Assembly (NCBI GenBank): GCA_009684515.1
Contig: WKKS01000004.1
Span: 124,001-188,000 of the forward strand
Direction: 5' to 3'
DNA: 64,000 nt
Source: Geobacter sp.
Lineage (GTDB): Bacteria > Desulfobacterota > Desulfuromonadia > Geobacterales > Pseudopelobacteraceae
The stretch's first letter is position 1; each line of letters starts with the position of its first letter. A program made the position numbers and the translations under genes. Under the pieces are notes generated by a model that was not told where the DNA came from, searched no databases, and saw nothing but the letters and a program-made list of their open reading frames with translations. Below, in pieces: positions 7,132 to 16,238 of this stretch.

Positions 7132-8722
7132 CTGAATTACTCCCCGATTTTTCGATCAACCCGACTGCCTCAGCACAAGCCGCGCCGAGTTCCCCCGGAT
7201 TTGAAGCATATTCCTTTAGAATCGGAAGCGCTCTGGCATCACCCAGCTTGCCTAGGCAGAGTGCAACAGCCGATTTCAGTTGGTTCCAGCGGCCAATGGC
7301 AAAAAGATGCCGTCCTTCAAGAAGCGCTGCCAGCTGCGGCACCACCTGACTGTCATCTATCGCGGCAATGGCAGCCAATGCATCAAGTTTAACTGGCAGT
7401 GATTTCAGAAATATGTCTTTGGAGGTAAGAATCCGAATAATCTCCGGCAACGCTTTCTTGCTCTTCATCCCGCCCAGCGACACCATCGCCTGGGGGTATA
7501 GTTCCGAATCGTTACTTCGCAGGATACCAACAATAGAAGTTTCCGCTTCCCGTCCACCGATGCTGGCAAGACTTCGAATTGCTTCTTTGCATACGCGAAG
7601 ATCCGTATGCAACAGACAGCTAACCAACCCCGGAACCGCCTCGCTGCTGCCAATTGTCCCGAGAATGGCACAGATATTCCTTACAATGTACCAACGCTTG
7701 TCGCCGATCATTTCCAGGAGTGGCGGCACCGCTCTTTCCCCCAGATTTGACAGCATGTTTGAAAGCAGCTTCCTGGTAGCCAGACTGCCGGTTATACCCA
7801 TTTGTTCTACGGCCAGAATGATGGCCGGGAGACCTCCGGCTGAAACAACCTCCTGCAATGCCTCTTTGGACAACCCGTCGGCCAATTCGAGACGGCTGAA
7901 AACAAAATGAATAAATATATCACCGCTTACAACCTGCTCAATGGCAAACCGGTCGAGATTACGCATATTCTGACTGCGCTGTTCATCTTCAGCATGGCCT
8001 GCCAACAGCTCTATCAACGGATAAACGGCCAAAAGCTCACTGCGTGATTTGAGAGCATCGGAACAGTTGACCGCCTGACGGACCAGGATTGTATATGTAT
8101 CCTCATCCGTGGTCGTAGCCAAACGTCCAAGCAGTATCTGTAGCTGCTGCTCAGGCGGCAGATCATCGACCGGAACCTGAGGCTGTTCCGGAACTAAAGA
8201 GGTATCCTCATCACTTTCACTCTCATCGAGACTTTGCGGAACGACGCCGCTGGACTCAACATCGGCACGCCTTCCGTGAATGGCGGAAAGATCGAATTCA
8301 TTAACCCAGATGGAACGTATTCCATTTTCAGCCATGATTTTATCAATACCGCCCATTTGCTGGATTGTCTCAAGCGGCAGCGATATTATTTTTATAAAAG
8401 CGAGCAAATCTTCCTGGTAAAGATCCGCGAGAAATGTAATTTTTTGAACCCGGCGGATAAATAGTTCGTAGGACAAGGCCACCGACAGGCGGGTGGCGTC
8501 ATCAATCCGTTCGCCATCAGGGAAACTGAAGCCGGTCCGTCCACATGAAAGCATGAGGTCATTTCCATCGAGCACCAGTTGCATCGCGGAATGGGCCTGC
8601 TTGATGCTGCTGCGACGCGTAGGATGACCTTTAGGATAGAACTTCCAGGCTCTGAGAGCCCGATAGATACTTCCGAGTGCGTCGATTGCCCCTTGAATTG
8701 TGGGAGGACGATAGAAATCCAT
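7118..8722 (-). CDS. HEAT-repeat protein coupled to HD-GYP gene
   Basis: A 534-aa protein. The N-terminal third (YRALRAWKFYPKGHPTRRSS; MQLVLDGNDLMLSCGRTGFSF) resembles regions that precede HD-GYP domains in neighbouring proteins, including the one encoded next. The C-terminal half (about residues 330-525) is a run of HEAT repeats such as DKRWYIVRNICAILGTIGS and RVCKEAIRSLASIGGREAE. No catalytic motif is visible. The start at 8722 has an AAGGAACGG ribosome site. The stop overlaps the HD-GYP start by 14 nt. Most likely a scaffold or regulatory partner of the phosphodiesterase; this is inference from gene order. Confidence 0.8.
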   Translation of the reverse strand: MDFYRPPTIQGAIDALGSIYRALRAWKFYPKGHPTRRSSIKQAHSAMQLVLDGNDLMLSCGRTGFSFPDGERIDDATRLSVALSYELFIRRVQKITFLADLYQEDLLAFIKIISLPLETIQQMGGIDKIMAENGIRSIWVNEFDLSAIHGRRADVESSGVVPQSLDESESDEDTSLVPEQPQVPVDDLPPEQQLQILLGRLATTTDEDTYTILVRQAVNCSDALKSRSELLAVYPLIELLAGHAEDEQRSQNMRNLDRFAIEQVVSGDIFIHFVFSRLELADGLSKEALQEVVSAGGLPAIILAVEQMGITGSLATRKLLSNMLSNLGERAVPPLLEMIGDKRWYIVRNICAILGTIGSSEAVPGLVSCLLHTDLRVCKEAIRSLASIGGREAETSIVGILRSNDSELYPQAMVSLGGMKSKKALPEIIRILTSKDIFLKSLPVKLDALAAIAAIDDSQVVPQLAALLEGRHLFAIGRWNQLKSAVALCLGKLGDARALPILKEYASNPGELGAACAEAVGLIEKSGSNSDGRT

Positions 8723-8842
8723 TGCCGTTCCTTGTATATCAAGAGAAGAGTATGCATAATATACTGAAAAAAATCTTTGTCAAACCATCATGAAGCGCGC
8801 CTGAACACTCACGTCTGCATTGTAAATAATTGCGAGGAAAGC

Positions 8843-10195
8843 ATGAAGTCCAAAACCGTATTCACCTGCCAGAAGTGCGGCAGTCAATCCCCAAAATGGT
8901 TGGGCAAATGCCCGGACTGCGGGGCTTGGAACAGTATGGCCGAAGAAAATGTCATCAAGCCCGGTGCTTTGACACGACCAAGCGGACAGTCCCGTCCCGT
9001 GCCGATATGCGATGTCCCGGTTCAGGCCGAGGCCCGCAGAGCGACCGGCATTGGTGAACTGGACAGGGTGCTGGGGGGCGGTATTGTTCCGGGATCCCTG
9101 GTTTTGATTGGAGGTGATCCGGGAATCGGAAAATCCACGCTGCTGCTACAGGCCATGCATATGCTGGCCGAGCAGGATGGCCAGGTATTATATGTTTCGG
9201 GTGAGGAATCGGCTTCGCAGACACGCCTGCGAGGCGAACGCCTGGGTGCATCCAGCAAAAGGTTGCTGATACTCGCGGAAAACGCCTTGGAATCCATCCT
9301 GGCTCAAGCCACCTCCCTGAAGCCTTCAGCAATGGTGGTTGACTCCATCCAGACGGTTTGGACCTCAACCCTGGAGTCGGCCCCCGGAAGCGTCAGCCAG
9401 GTCAGGGAATCTGCCGGAAAATTGATGTTGCTGGCAAAAGGGAGTGACATCCCGATCTTCATCGTTGGCCATGTAACCAAGGACGGCTCGATCGCCGGCC
9501 CGCGTGTATTGGAGCACATGGTTGACACCGTCCTCTATTTTGAAGGAGACGGCAGCCATCCTTTCCGCATTTTGCGGGCGGTCAAGAACCGTTTCGGATC
9601 AACCAACGAAATCGGAGTATTCGAGATGAAAGCGGAAGGGCTGTGCGGTGTTGAAAACCCGTCGGAACTGTTCCTTTCCGAGCGGCCACTGGGGGTGTCA
9701 GGTTCTGTGGTCACCACATCGCTGGAAGGGAGCCGGCCGCTGCTGGTTGAGCTCCAGGCATTGGTAACACCTTCTTCATTCGGCGTTCCACGCCGTACCA
9801 CCATAGGGGTTGACCATAACCGTCTGGCCCTGCTGGTCGCCGTTCTGGAGAAAAAGGTCGGCCTGCACATGGCGGGACAGGATATATTCCTGAATGCGGC
9901 CGGTGGCGCACGCCTCAACGAACCGGCAGCGGACCTGGCGATGATCATGGCTGTTGCATCCAGCCACCTCGACAAAGCCATTCCACCCCAAACTGTCGTT
10001 TTCGGCGAAGTGGGGCTTGCGGGTGAAGTTCGCGCCGTCACACAACCGGAACTGAGAATTGCAGAAGCGGAGAAGCTTGGCTTCAAACGCTGCATTATTC
10101 CAATCGGCAGCCTGAAACGCATAAAAAAACGTGGAATTCGGCTGGAGGGGGTTGCAACCGTCCAGGAGGCAATGAACCTGATTTTTGAATCCTGA
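8843..10195 (+). CDS. radA: DNA repair protein RadA (Sms)
   Basis: A RecA-like ATPase that promotes branch migration in recombinational repair. Domain order is complete: an N-terminal C4 zinc finger (CQKCGSQSPKW...CPDCGAWN), a Walker A (GGDPGIGKST), the RadA-specific KNRFGSTNEIGVFEM motif, and a C-terminal Lon-like domain (SSHLDKAIPPQTVVFGEVGLAGEVR). The ATG at 8843 is chosen because of the GAGGAAA ribosome site and because the zinc finger follows immediately; an upstream in-frame start would add an unrelated 22 residues. The length of 450 aa is normal. It is divergent from the HEAT gene. Confidence 0.96.
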   Translation: MKSKTVFTCQKCGSQSPKWLGKCPDCGAWNSMAEENVIKPGALTRPSGQSRPVPICDVPVQAEARRATGIGELDRVLGGGIVPGSLVLIGGDPGIGKSTLLLQAMHMLAEQDGQVLYVSGEESASQTRLRGERLGASSKRLLILAENALESILAQATSLKPSAMVVDSIQTVWTSTLESAPGSVSQVRESAGKLMLLAKGSDIPIFIVGHVTKDGSIAGPRVLEHMVDTVLYFEGDGSHPFRILRAVKNRFGSTNEIGVFEMKAEGLCGVENPSELFLSERPLGVSGSVVTTSLEGSRPLLVELQALVTPSSFGVPRRTTIGVDHNRLALLVAVLEKKVGLHMAGQDIFLNAAGGARLNEPAADLAMIMAVASSHLDKAIPPQTVVFGEVGLAGEVRAVTQPELRIAEAEKLGFKRCIIPIGSLKRIKKRGIRLEGVATVQEAMNLIFES

Positions 10196-10239
10196 TATCG
10201 TCAAAATAGTCAACAGCAGCATTAGGAATGATTTTATGC

Positions 10240-10268
10240 TTGACTTGTCACGGATGGTTATCTATATT
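10240..10268 (+). promoter_or_regulatory. Promoter for rplU-rpmA
   Basis: TTGACT (10240-10245) and TATATT (10263-10268) with a 17-nt spacer, 41 nt before the rplU start codon. A strong sigma-70 match, as expected for a ribosomal protein operon. Confidence 0.7.
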
Positions 10269-10309
10269 CCAAAACTCTTTAAAAATCAGATGCAGGATGG
10301 AGATGGCTT

Positions 10310-10618
10310 ATGTACGCAGTTATCAAGACAGGTGGCAAACAATACAAGGTCGCCGAAGGCGAATTCCTCAAAGTTGAAAAGCTTGCAGGTGAAATCGGTG
10401 ACAGCATCGAATTTGCAGAGGTTCTTATGGTAGGTGGTGAAAAGACAGTCGTTGGCGCTCCGCTGGTTGCTGGCGCAAGCGTGTCTGCCAAAATCGCCGT
10501 ACAGGGCAAGGGCAAGAAGGTGCTCGTGTTCAAATCAAAGCGTCGCAAGGATTCACGCAAACTGCGCGGCCATCGTCAGCACCTCACAGTTCTTAAAATC
10601 GAAAAAATCAGCGCATAA
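10310..10618 (+). CDS. rplU: 50S ribosomal protein L21
   Basis: A large-subunit ribosomal protein that contacts 23S rRNA. The length of 102 aa and the sequence are typical: [20 protein letters not shown] at the start and the basic [19 protein letters not shown] region near the C-terminus. It is followed 36 nt later by rpmA, the standard L21-L27 pair. A ribosome site (GGAGATGG) precedes the start. obgE, which often follows this pair, is absent; a terminator closes the operon after rpmA. Confidence 0.97.
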   Translation: MYAVIKTGGKQYKVAEGEFLKVEKLAGEIGDSIEFAEVLMVGGEKTVVGAPLVAGASVSAKIAVQGKGKKVLVFKSKRRKDSRKLRGHRQHLTVLKIEKISA

Positions 10619-10654
10619 CAAACTGTATAAATATTTTTCCCAGGAGATACGGAA

Positions 10655-10909
10655 ATGGCACATAAGAAAGCTGGCGGAAGTTCAAGAAACGGCAGAGACT
10701 CGGATGGTCAACGACTTGGCTGTAAAAAGTTCGGCGGCGAAACCGTCAAAGCCGGAAACATCATCTATCGTCAACGCGGCACCCAGATTCACCCGGGCAA
10801 CAATGTCGGTTGCGGCAGGGATCACACCCTGTTTGCCCTGATCGAGGGTATCGTTACTTTTGAGCGTATGGGTAAGGATCGCAAGAAGGTTTCCGTCTAT
10901 CCGAACTGA
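10655..10909 (+). CDS. rpmA: 50S ribosomal protein L27
   Basis: A ribosomal protein whose N-terminus reaches the peptidyl transferase centre. The length of 84 aa is normal, with the usual [20 protein letters not shown] start and the VRQRGT-type segment seen here as [20 protein letters not shown]. The N-terminus begins directly with AHKKAGG, so no Firmicutes-type cleaved extension is present. The ribosome site AGGAG is well placed. It is the last gene of the rplU-rpmA operon. Confidence 0.97.
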   Translation: MAHKKAGGSSRNGRDSDGQRLGCKKFGGETVKAGNIIYRQRGTQIHPGNNVGCGRDHTLFALIEGIVTFERMGKDRKKVSVYPN

Positions 10910-10931
10910 TTACAACTCTAAATTATTCAGC

Positions 10932-10966
10932 AAAAGCCCGAAAGAATATTCTTTCGGGCTTTTTTG
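10932..10966 (+). terminator. Terminator of rplU-rpmA
   Basis: A 16-bp perfect inverted repeat (10932-10947 with 10948-10963) with no unpaired loop bases on paper, followed by a T run. It lies 23 nt after the rpmA stop. Confidence 0.85.
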
Positions 10967-11002
10967 TTAGCTGGCGCTAAAAACAAACGATGTTATTTAT
11001 AG

Positions 11003-11030
11003 TTGCACTGTCGTGGTTTTCAGGTAGAAT
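11003..11030 (+). promoter_or_regulatory. Possible promoter with long leader before the MshEN-receiver gene
   Basis: TTGCAC (11003-11008) and TAGAAT (11025-11030) with a 16-nt spacer. This would leave a leader of roughly 160 nt before the start at 11196; I do not recognise a riboswitch in it. Confidence 0.4.
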
Positions 11031-11195
11031 CTGTTTTAATTAGAACATCAGCGGCCTGTTCATCTTCCCGCCGGGATGCCCTTGCATAACACGGCATATT
11101 ACAGGCAATTGAACACGAAGTGATTAAACTGTAAAATTATCCCGTTGTGTGATATTACAATAGAAAATCTTTATTATAATCGAGGATGGAGCGGC

Positions 11196-12020
11196 ATGAA
11201 ACATCTGGGAGACATATTGGTCGAAGCTGACATCATCAGCAAAAAAACGCTGGAGCGCGCTCTGGAACGCCAAAAAACCGACAAGAAACGGCTCGGAGTA
11301 GTTTTGGAGGAGATGGGCGTAATCACTGAGGAAGAACTCACAGAAGCGCTTTCAAAACAGTTCAACTTTAAAACCATCAAGAACTTTGTAGGCCATAACT
11401 ACACCCAGGAACTGCTGGAGATGTTGCCAGCCGATTTTGCCATGAAGAAGCTGGTTTTTCCGCTTAAAAAGAAGGATTCAATGCTGGCCGTAGCCATCAC
11501 CGACCCCTTCGACCTGGAAACAATGGAGATGCTGAGCCGTATTACCGGACTTCAGGTAATTCCTGTACTCGCCACGCGCAAGGAGATTCTGGAAGCTATC
11601 TCGGTCCACTACCTGAAAAGCAGTTCCGGCGAGGGTGGTGAGGCGATCTTGGTGGCCGAAGACTCACTGCCGGTTGCAACACTAATTCAGGTATCGCTTG
11701 TCAAGGAAGGTTACAAGGTAATTCTGGCCCATGATGGCCTGGAAGCCCTGAAACTGGCACTGTCGGAACGTCCCAAGCTTATCATTACAGATTCGGTGAT
11801 GCCCCGTATGGACGGCTATGGACTACTCAGAGCCATCAAAGCCAATCCGATGACATCGGAGATTCCAATCATCATGCTGACCTCCAAAGCGTCTACCGAA
11901 GACGAGCAGAAAGCCCTGGAATTCGGATTCAGCGACTTCATACCCAAACCGGTCCAACCAATTCGCGTTGTTTCCCGCGTTAAACATGTTCTTGAGATGA
12001 CAAAAAAGTTCAGGCGCTGA
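11196..12020 (+). CDS. GspE/PilB N-domain (MshEN) fused to response-regulator receiver
   Basis: A 274-aa two-domain protein. Residues about 1-140 match the N-terminal domain of type II secretion/type IV pilus ATPases (LGDILVEADIISKKTLERAL; LSKQFNFKTI; ADFAMKKLVFPLKKKDSMLAVAITDPFD). In MshE-type ATPases this domain binds cyclic-di-GMP. Residues about 150-270 are a CheY-like receiver (ILVAEDS, phospho-acceptor Asp in LIITDSVMPRMDGYG, then MLTSKAS and KPVQP). There is no ATPase domain. The start at 11196 is supported by GAGGATGG upstream. It may link c-di-GMP or pilus signals to phosphorelay output; the function is inferred only from domains. Confidence 0.88.
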   Translation: MKHLGDILVEADIISKKTLERALERQKTDKKRLGVVLEEMGVITEEELTEALSKQFNFKTIKNFVGHNYTQELLEMLPADFAMKKLVFPLKKKDSMLAVAITDPFDLETMEMLSRITGLQVIPVLATRKEILEAISVHYLKSSSGEGGEAILVAEDSLPVATLIQVSLVKEGYKVILAHDGLEALKLALSERPKLIITDSVMPRMDGYGLLRAIKANPMTSEIPIIMLTSKASTEDEQKALEFGFSDFIPKPVQPIRVVSRVKHVLEMTKKFRR

Positions 12021-12045
12021 TTTTTAAACCAACCTGCAACAACTG

Positions 12046-12570
12046 TCAGCGCGATCGCATCCGCCCAGCTTTCATTACACTCTTTCTGTAATCCCATGGC
12101 GGCCGGGGGTTAGGTTCGCGCCATAACCCTCTGCGGTGTGAACGCGCCCTGCTCTCTTCCTCGATATATTCCGAAGCATAAGCACCTTGCAGATACTGGC
12201 GGTAAGCCCACGCCATCCCTTCCGAAACCATCTCGCGGTTGATATCCCTGCCATTATAGCGAATGATCGCCACAGCACGCTGGTACTTGTCAATATCGAC
12301 TATTTCAGCCAAAACCTGCCGCCCCATGACTTTGTACATCAAGGTCCTTTTTGCAATAGCGCCGAAGGGCTGCCCCGGGGCATCCGGCTTTGTAGTTTCA
12401 GGAGCATCAATGCCGTAAAGTCTTATTTTAAGACGACTCTCTTCACGGGTTGCCAACAAGATTGTATCGCCGTCGTAGACCGCCTTTACAATTCCATCGA
12501 CTGCCCGGCCGGCAAAAGCGTCGGAATAAAACAGGGAAAGCAATATACCAATAGCCAGCGTCACTCTCAC
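12046..12570 (-). CDS. Secreted thermonuclease-like nuclease (SNase family)
   Basis: A 174-aa calcium-dependent nuclease-like protein, probably exported. A signal peptide spans about residues 1-20 (cleavage near DAFA-GRAV). The SNase fold is indicated by VKAVYDGDTILL, the RLYGIDAPE motif with catalytic Arg and Asp ligands, and AVAIIRYNGRDINREMVSEGMAW, ending in the ESRARSHRRGLW motif. The start codon is GTG at 12570 and shares a base with the stop of the upstream U32 peptidase gene (TAGTG), implying coupled translation. The C-terminal tail is short and basic. Confidence 0.9.
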   Translation of the reverse strand: MRVTLAIGILLSLFYSDAFAGRAVDGIVKAVYDGDTILLATREESRLKIRLYGIDAPETTKPDAPGQPFGAIAKRTLMYKVMGRQVLAEIVDIDKYQRAVAIIRYNGRDINREMVSEGMAWAYRQYLQGAYASEYIEEESRARSHRRGLWREPNPRPPWDYRKSVMKAGRMRSR

Positions 12571-14960
12571 TAGATCAACTCGGCTGCATAGTTGAATTCG
12601 GTGGTTCCGGCAATGGAACGACTGGCCTTGAAAGCAGCAATGATTTCGTTCCAGCTTTCACGGGGCGCCTGTCTCAGATCAAGCAGGAAAGAACTGCAGC
12701 CCATCCGGCGCAGCTCAAAGTGGCGGGCGGTCAAACAGAAGGGGGTGGCGGCGCTGATGGTCTGCAACCCGTCATGGGTCGTAACGCGGTAAGCTTCGCC
12801 ACGGTCGGAGTGCAGAGGGACATTGCCATGCACATCCTTGATGCGAATCTTGGTGGTCATGACCGGTAGCGGAGCGTAGGAAATAATTCTGCAATCAAGA
12901 TCTACCCCGGATTTAAGCAACTCCGCAAGATTGGCACTATCGTCCTCGATATACAATGTTGCCGATTCAGCTCCTAATTCGTGCCACGCCTGCAATGCCT
13001 GACTATTGAGCGAAAAACAGCGATGCCAGGTCGAGATGCGCACTCCACCCAATCCATGCAACAGCTCGAAGTGAGAAAGATTGGCGGCTTCATAACGACG
13101 GAATCCAGCGGCATACAGCTGGCGGATCGTATCACGGTAAAGCGGGATGTCCCTGTCAAAAAGCATGAATGGCAGCTGCCAGATGATCTGCTCCTCCGAG
13201 CCGCGCATACGGGAGATGGTTGAAGTAAGTTGGTGGATAGCAGCTTTGGATAATGGCAACAAAGTGACGTCGGCCCCGTTTATAAGTGGAAAGCGCCACT
13301 CTTTAGGCTGTTCCATGACAATAGTCAGCGTCTCTTTTGATGATGAATTCTGAGCTCCCTTTCCAAAAGAATCAATATCCTTGAGTGCAGCCTGACGCGC
13401 CACTGCCAACTGCTCACGGAACCCTTTAAAAACGGCTTCCTCTAGTTGCTGGTAAAATGCCCGGCGAAGTTCCTTGAAGGTGCCCATTGGAATCAGCACC
13501 GCCGGAAAATCCGGGGCCTCCAACGCCTCCAGTCGGAACCGGGTGTCACCGCTTTTTGCGAACTGCCCTGAAAGAACCGATTGCATATTGCTGCTGCGGG
13601 CAGTCTCAAGCTGTCCCAACGGAAATTTGAAATTATAACGCAGGCCGGCAACTTCGGCTTCAATCTGCAGCCAGGACGAATCTTCCTTTGAGTCAGAAAC
13701 CAGAGTCAACTTCAGTCGGCAATTCAGCTTGTCAGCTTGCACGGATTCAAGTCGGCGTTGGCAGGCGTTGTCACTCAGTGTAAATGCCTCTCTTGAAGAA
13801 ACCTTGTAAATCGAATCACCTGTTGAAAAGCCGAAAGGGGTATCCACCTCAACCATGCTGCCGGCCTTGACCTCCATCACCTTGCGACGGTTAAAATACA
13901 GCTCACGAACTGTCCAGGCCTGACCTGCCATATCACTTTTGGGCTGAGCGCGCAGGCGGTCGCCGACATGCAGAGCATCGCGTGTTTCAAAGGTCAGGCG
14001 CTTGCCTTTGATGCCTTTGATCTGGCCGATGTATCTGCCGGTGCCACCTTTTTGCCAGGGGTTTGCAATATCATCCGGCTGCTGTGATGCCAGAAAACCT
14101 TTGGTCGGAGTGCGGCCAAAGGAATATTTGAGAATCTCCTTGGCGCTGGAGAGCGCCTGTTTCTGTGAACCTTCGGGAGCATCCAGTACGGTGCGGTAGG
14201 CTTCAACCACGCTGGCCACATACTCGGCCGACTTCATGCGCCCCTCGATCTTGAGCGACTTGACACCGGCCTTGATCAAATCCGGCAACAGGTCAATGGC
14301 GGACAAGTCGCTGGTGGAGAAGTAGTGCCCTTCCTTGCCGCGATGGTTGTACAATCTGCGACAGGGCTGCGCGCAGCGGCCGCGGTTGCCGCTATGCCCC
14401 CCCAGCAGCGAGGAAAAAAAGCATTGCCCGGAAATGGAAAAACAGAGGGCGCCATGCACGAAGCATTCAATCTCAACCGGAGTGGCGGCTGCAATCGTGG
14501 CAATCTCGTCCACAGCCAGTTCCCGCGCCACTACAGCCCGCTGAAATCCGAGCTGTTCCAACATCTTGAGGCCTGGTGTGTTGTGAATTGTCATCTGGGT
14601 TGAGGCGTGCAGCGGTATGCTGGGAAAATGGTTGCGAATCAGCCTGGCCACCGCCAGATCCTGAAGAATGACTCCGTCCACCCGCATTCCGGCCAGGGCG
14701 GCCAGGGTATCAACCAGTTGCGGCAACTCTTTCTCTTTAACCAGAGTGTTGAGAGTGACATAGACCCGGCGGTCATTGGCATGTGCGTAAGCCAGCATCC
14801 GCTCCATCTGTTTCAGGGTAAAGTTTCTGGCCCGGGCCCGGGCCGAAAAGTCCTGCAGACCGGCATAAACTGCATCAGCCCCTTTTTCCATGGCGGCGAA
14901 GAATGATTCCAGCGATCCGGCCGGGGCCAGGAGTTCGGGTTTTGAAGTTATTGATTTCAT
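12570..14960 (-). CDS. U32 family peptidase (RlhA/YhbU-type)
   Basis: A 796-aa U32 family protein. Members include collagenase-like peptidases and RlhA/TrhP, which act in hydroxylation of rRNA or tRNA bases, so an RNA-modification role is as likely as proteolysis. The family signature is present: ECFVHGALCFSISGQCFFSS followed by GNRGRCAQPCRR, whose cysteines may bind a cluster. The N-terminus PELLAPAGSLESFFAAMEKG and GADAVYAGL are typical. The C-terminal half is the DUF3656-type extension of long members. The ATG at 14960 (MKSITSKPELLAPAGS) is preferred over an upstream start. The stop overlaps the nuclease gene. Confidence 0.9.
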   Translation of the reverse strand: MKSITSKPELLAPAGSLESFFAAMEKGADAVYAGLQDFSARARARNFTLKQMERMLAYAHANDRRVYVTLNTLVKEKELPQLVDTLAALAGMRVDGVILQDLAVARLIRNHFPSIPLHASTQMTIHNTPGLKMLEQLGFQRAVVARELAVDEIATIAAATPVEIECFVHGALCFSISGQCFFSSLLGGHSGNRGRCAQPCRRLYNHRGKEGHYFSTSDLSAIDLLPDLIKAGVKSLKIEGRMKSAEYVASVVEAYRTVLDAPEGSQKQALSSAKEILKYSFGRTPTKGFLASQQPDDIANPWQKGGTGRYIGQIKGIKGKRLTFETRDALHVGDRLRAQPKSDMAGQAWTVRELYFNRRKVMEVKAGSMVEVDTPFGFSTGDSIYKVSSREAFTLSDNACQRRLESVQADKLNCRLKLTLVSDSKEDSSWLQIEAEVAGLRYNFKFPLGQLETARSSNMQSVLSGQFAKSGDTRFRLEALEAPDFPAVLIPMGTFKELRRAFYQQLEEAVFKGFREQLAVARQAALKDIDSFGKGAQNSSSKETLTIVMEQPKEWRFPLINGADVTLLPLSKAAIHQLTSTISRMRGSEEQIIWQLPFMLFDRDIPLYRDTIRQLYAAGFRRYEAANLSHFELLHGLGGVRISTWHRCFSLNSQALQAWHELGAESATLYIEDDSANLAELLKSGVDLDCRIISYAPLPVMTTKIRIKDVHGNVPLHSDRGEAYRVTTHDGLQTISAATPFCLTARHFELRRMGCSSFLLDLRQAPRESWNEIIAAFKASRSIAGTTEFNYAAELI

Positions 14961-14970
14961 AATTGTCAGC

Positions 14971-15088
14971 CTAACACAGAGAAACGGCGGCATGGGGAAA
15001 AAACAAATAGCAGACAGAAAATCAAAATGAAAACGCCCCGGTAAAGGGGCGTTTCATGTGGTTCACTGCGTCTCCGCGTCTCTGTGTT
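14971..15088. repeat. CACAGAG-type inverted repeat remnant (no gene inside)
   Basis: AACACAGAGA (from 14973) and TCTCTGTGTT (to 15088) are inverted and flank about 100 bp. The right arm (15069-15088) has the same cgtctccgcgtctctgtgtt style as the arms of the two elements in the ABC exporter operon at 26.5 and 29.3 kb. It lies in the gap between the U32 gene and asd and contains the asd terminator hairpin. Confidence 0.5.
15028..15056 (-). terminator. Probable terminator of asd
   Basis: AAACGCCCC / GGGGCGTTT hairpin with a 6-nt loop, followed on the minus strand by a modest T-rich stretch. It lies about 40 nt after the asd stop. Confidence 0.6.
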
Positions 15089-15094
15089 GAAAGT

Positions 15095-16195
15095 TTATTT
15101 ACCAACCAGAATCCGGAGCATTCTGCGCAGCGGTTCGGCCGCGCCCCACAGCAGTTGATCGCCGCAGGTGAAAGCCTGCACGTACTGGGGCCCCATCTTC
15201 ATCTTGCGGACACGGCCGACCGGAACAGTCAGCGTGCCTGAAACCGCCGCAGGAGTCAGCCCGGCCAGGGTCTCAGCCTTGGTATTTGGAATCAGTTTGA
15301 CCCACTGGTTGTCATTCTTGATCAGGTTTTCGATCTCTTCAATCGGCAAATCCTTGTTCAGTTTGATAGTGATAGCCTGGCTGTGGCAGCGCATGGCGCC
15401 GACGCGGACACAGATGCCGTCAACCGGAATCGGATTGACAGTGCCAAGTATCTTGTTGGTTTCTGCAAAGCCCTTCAACTCTTCGCGGCTCTGGCCATCT
15501 TCCACCTCACGGTCGATCCAGGGAAGTACGTTACCGGCCAGCGGGAAGCCGAACTCCTTGGTCGGCAAGGTTCCGTCACGCAGAGCTTCGGTAACTTTCT
15601 TATCGATTTCCAGAATTGCCGAACCGGGATTTTTCAGTTCTTCCGCCACGGTGCCACTCAAAGCGCCCATCTGTGACAGCAGCTCGCGCATGTTGGGAGC
15701 GCCGGCACCGCTGGCAGCCTGGTAGGTCATGGAAGTCAGCCACTCCACCAATCCGGCGCGGAACAGTCCGCCCAGAGCCATCAACATCAGGCTGACGGTG
15801 CAGTTACCGCCGATAAAATCCTTCTGGCCATTGGCAAGGGCTTTGTCGATCACATCCCGGTTGACCGGATCGAGGATGATAACGGCATTATCCTCCATCC
15901 GCAGGGTCGAAGCGGCGTCAATCCAGTAACCGTTCCAACCCTGCTTGCGCAGCTCCGGGTGGACAGCCTTGGTGTAATCGCCCCCCTGACAGGTGATGAT
16001 TATATCGAGTTTCTTCAATTCAGCTATATCATCAGCACTCTTCAAAGTACCGGCATTCATGGGGGCAGGCTGCCCGGCCTGAGAGGTCGAGAAAAATACC
16101 GGCTCGATGCCGATGTTGAAATCACCCTCCTCCACCATACGCTGGAGAAGAACCGAACCAACCATACCGCGCCATCCGACAATTCCGACTTTCAT
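15095..16195 (-). CDS. asd: Aspartate-semialdehyde dehydrogenase
   Basis: Reduces aspartyl phosphate to aspartate semialdehyde with NADPH, the branch point to Lys/DAP, Met, Thr and Ile. The length of 366 aa matches the E. coli-type enzyme. [18 protein letters not shown] is the NADP-binding start, and [16 protein letters not shown] holds the catalytic cysteine near residue 135. The substrate-binding [12 protein letters not shown] is also present. The ATG at 16195 is chosen; a far upstream in-frame start would add about 60 residues that read across the leuB gap and are not part of the family. leuB ends 43 nt upstream, so the two are probably cotranscribed. Confidence 0.95.
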   Translation of the reverse strand: MKVGIVGWRGMVGSVLLQRMVEEGDFNIGIEPVFFSTSQAGQPAPMNAGTLKSADDIAELKKLDIIITCQGGDYTKAVHPELRKQGWNGYWIDAASTLRMEDNAVIILDPVNRDVIDKALANGQKDFIGGNCTVSLMLMALGGLFRAGLVEWLTSMTYQAASGAGAPNMRELLSQMGALSGTVAEELKNPGSAILEIDKKVTEALRDGTLPTKEFGFPLAGNVLPWIDREVEDGQSREELKGFAETNKILGTVNPIPVDGICVRVGAMRCHSQAITIKLNKDLPIEEIENLIKNDNQWVKLIPNTKAETLAGLTPAAVSGTLTVPVGRVRKMKMGPQYVQAFTCGDQLLWGAAEPLRRMLRILVGK

Positions 16196-16238
16196 AGTTA
16201 TGGTTCCTTTTCTGGATATAAGGTACGTAGCTGAAAAG

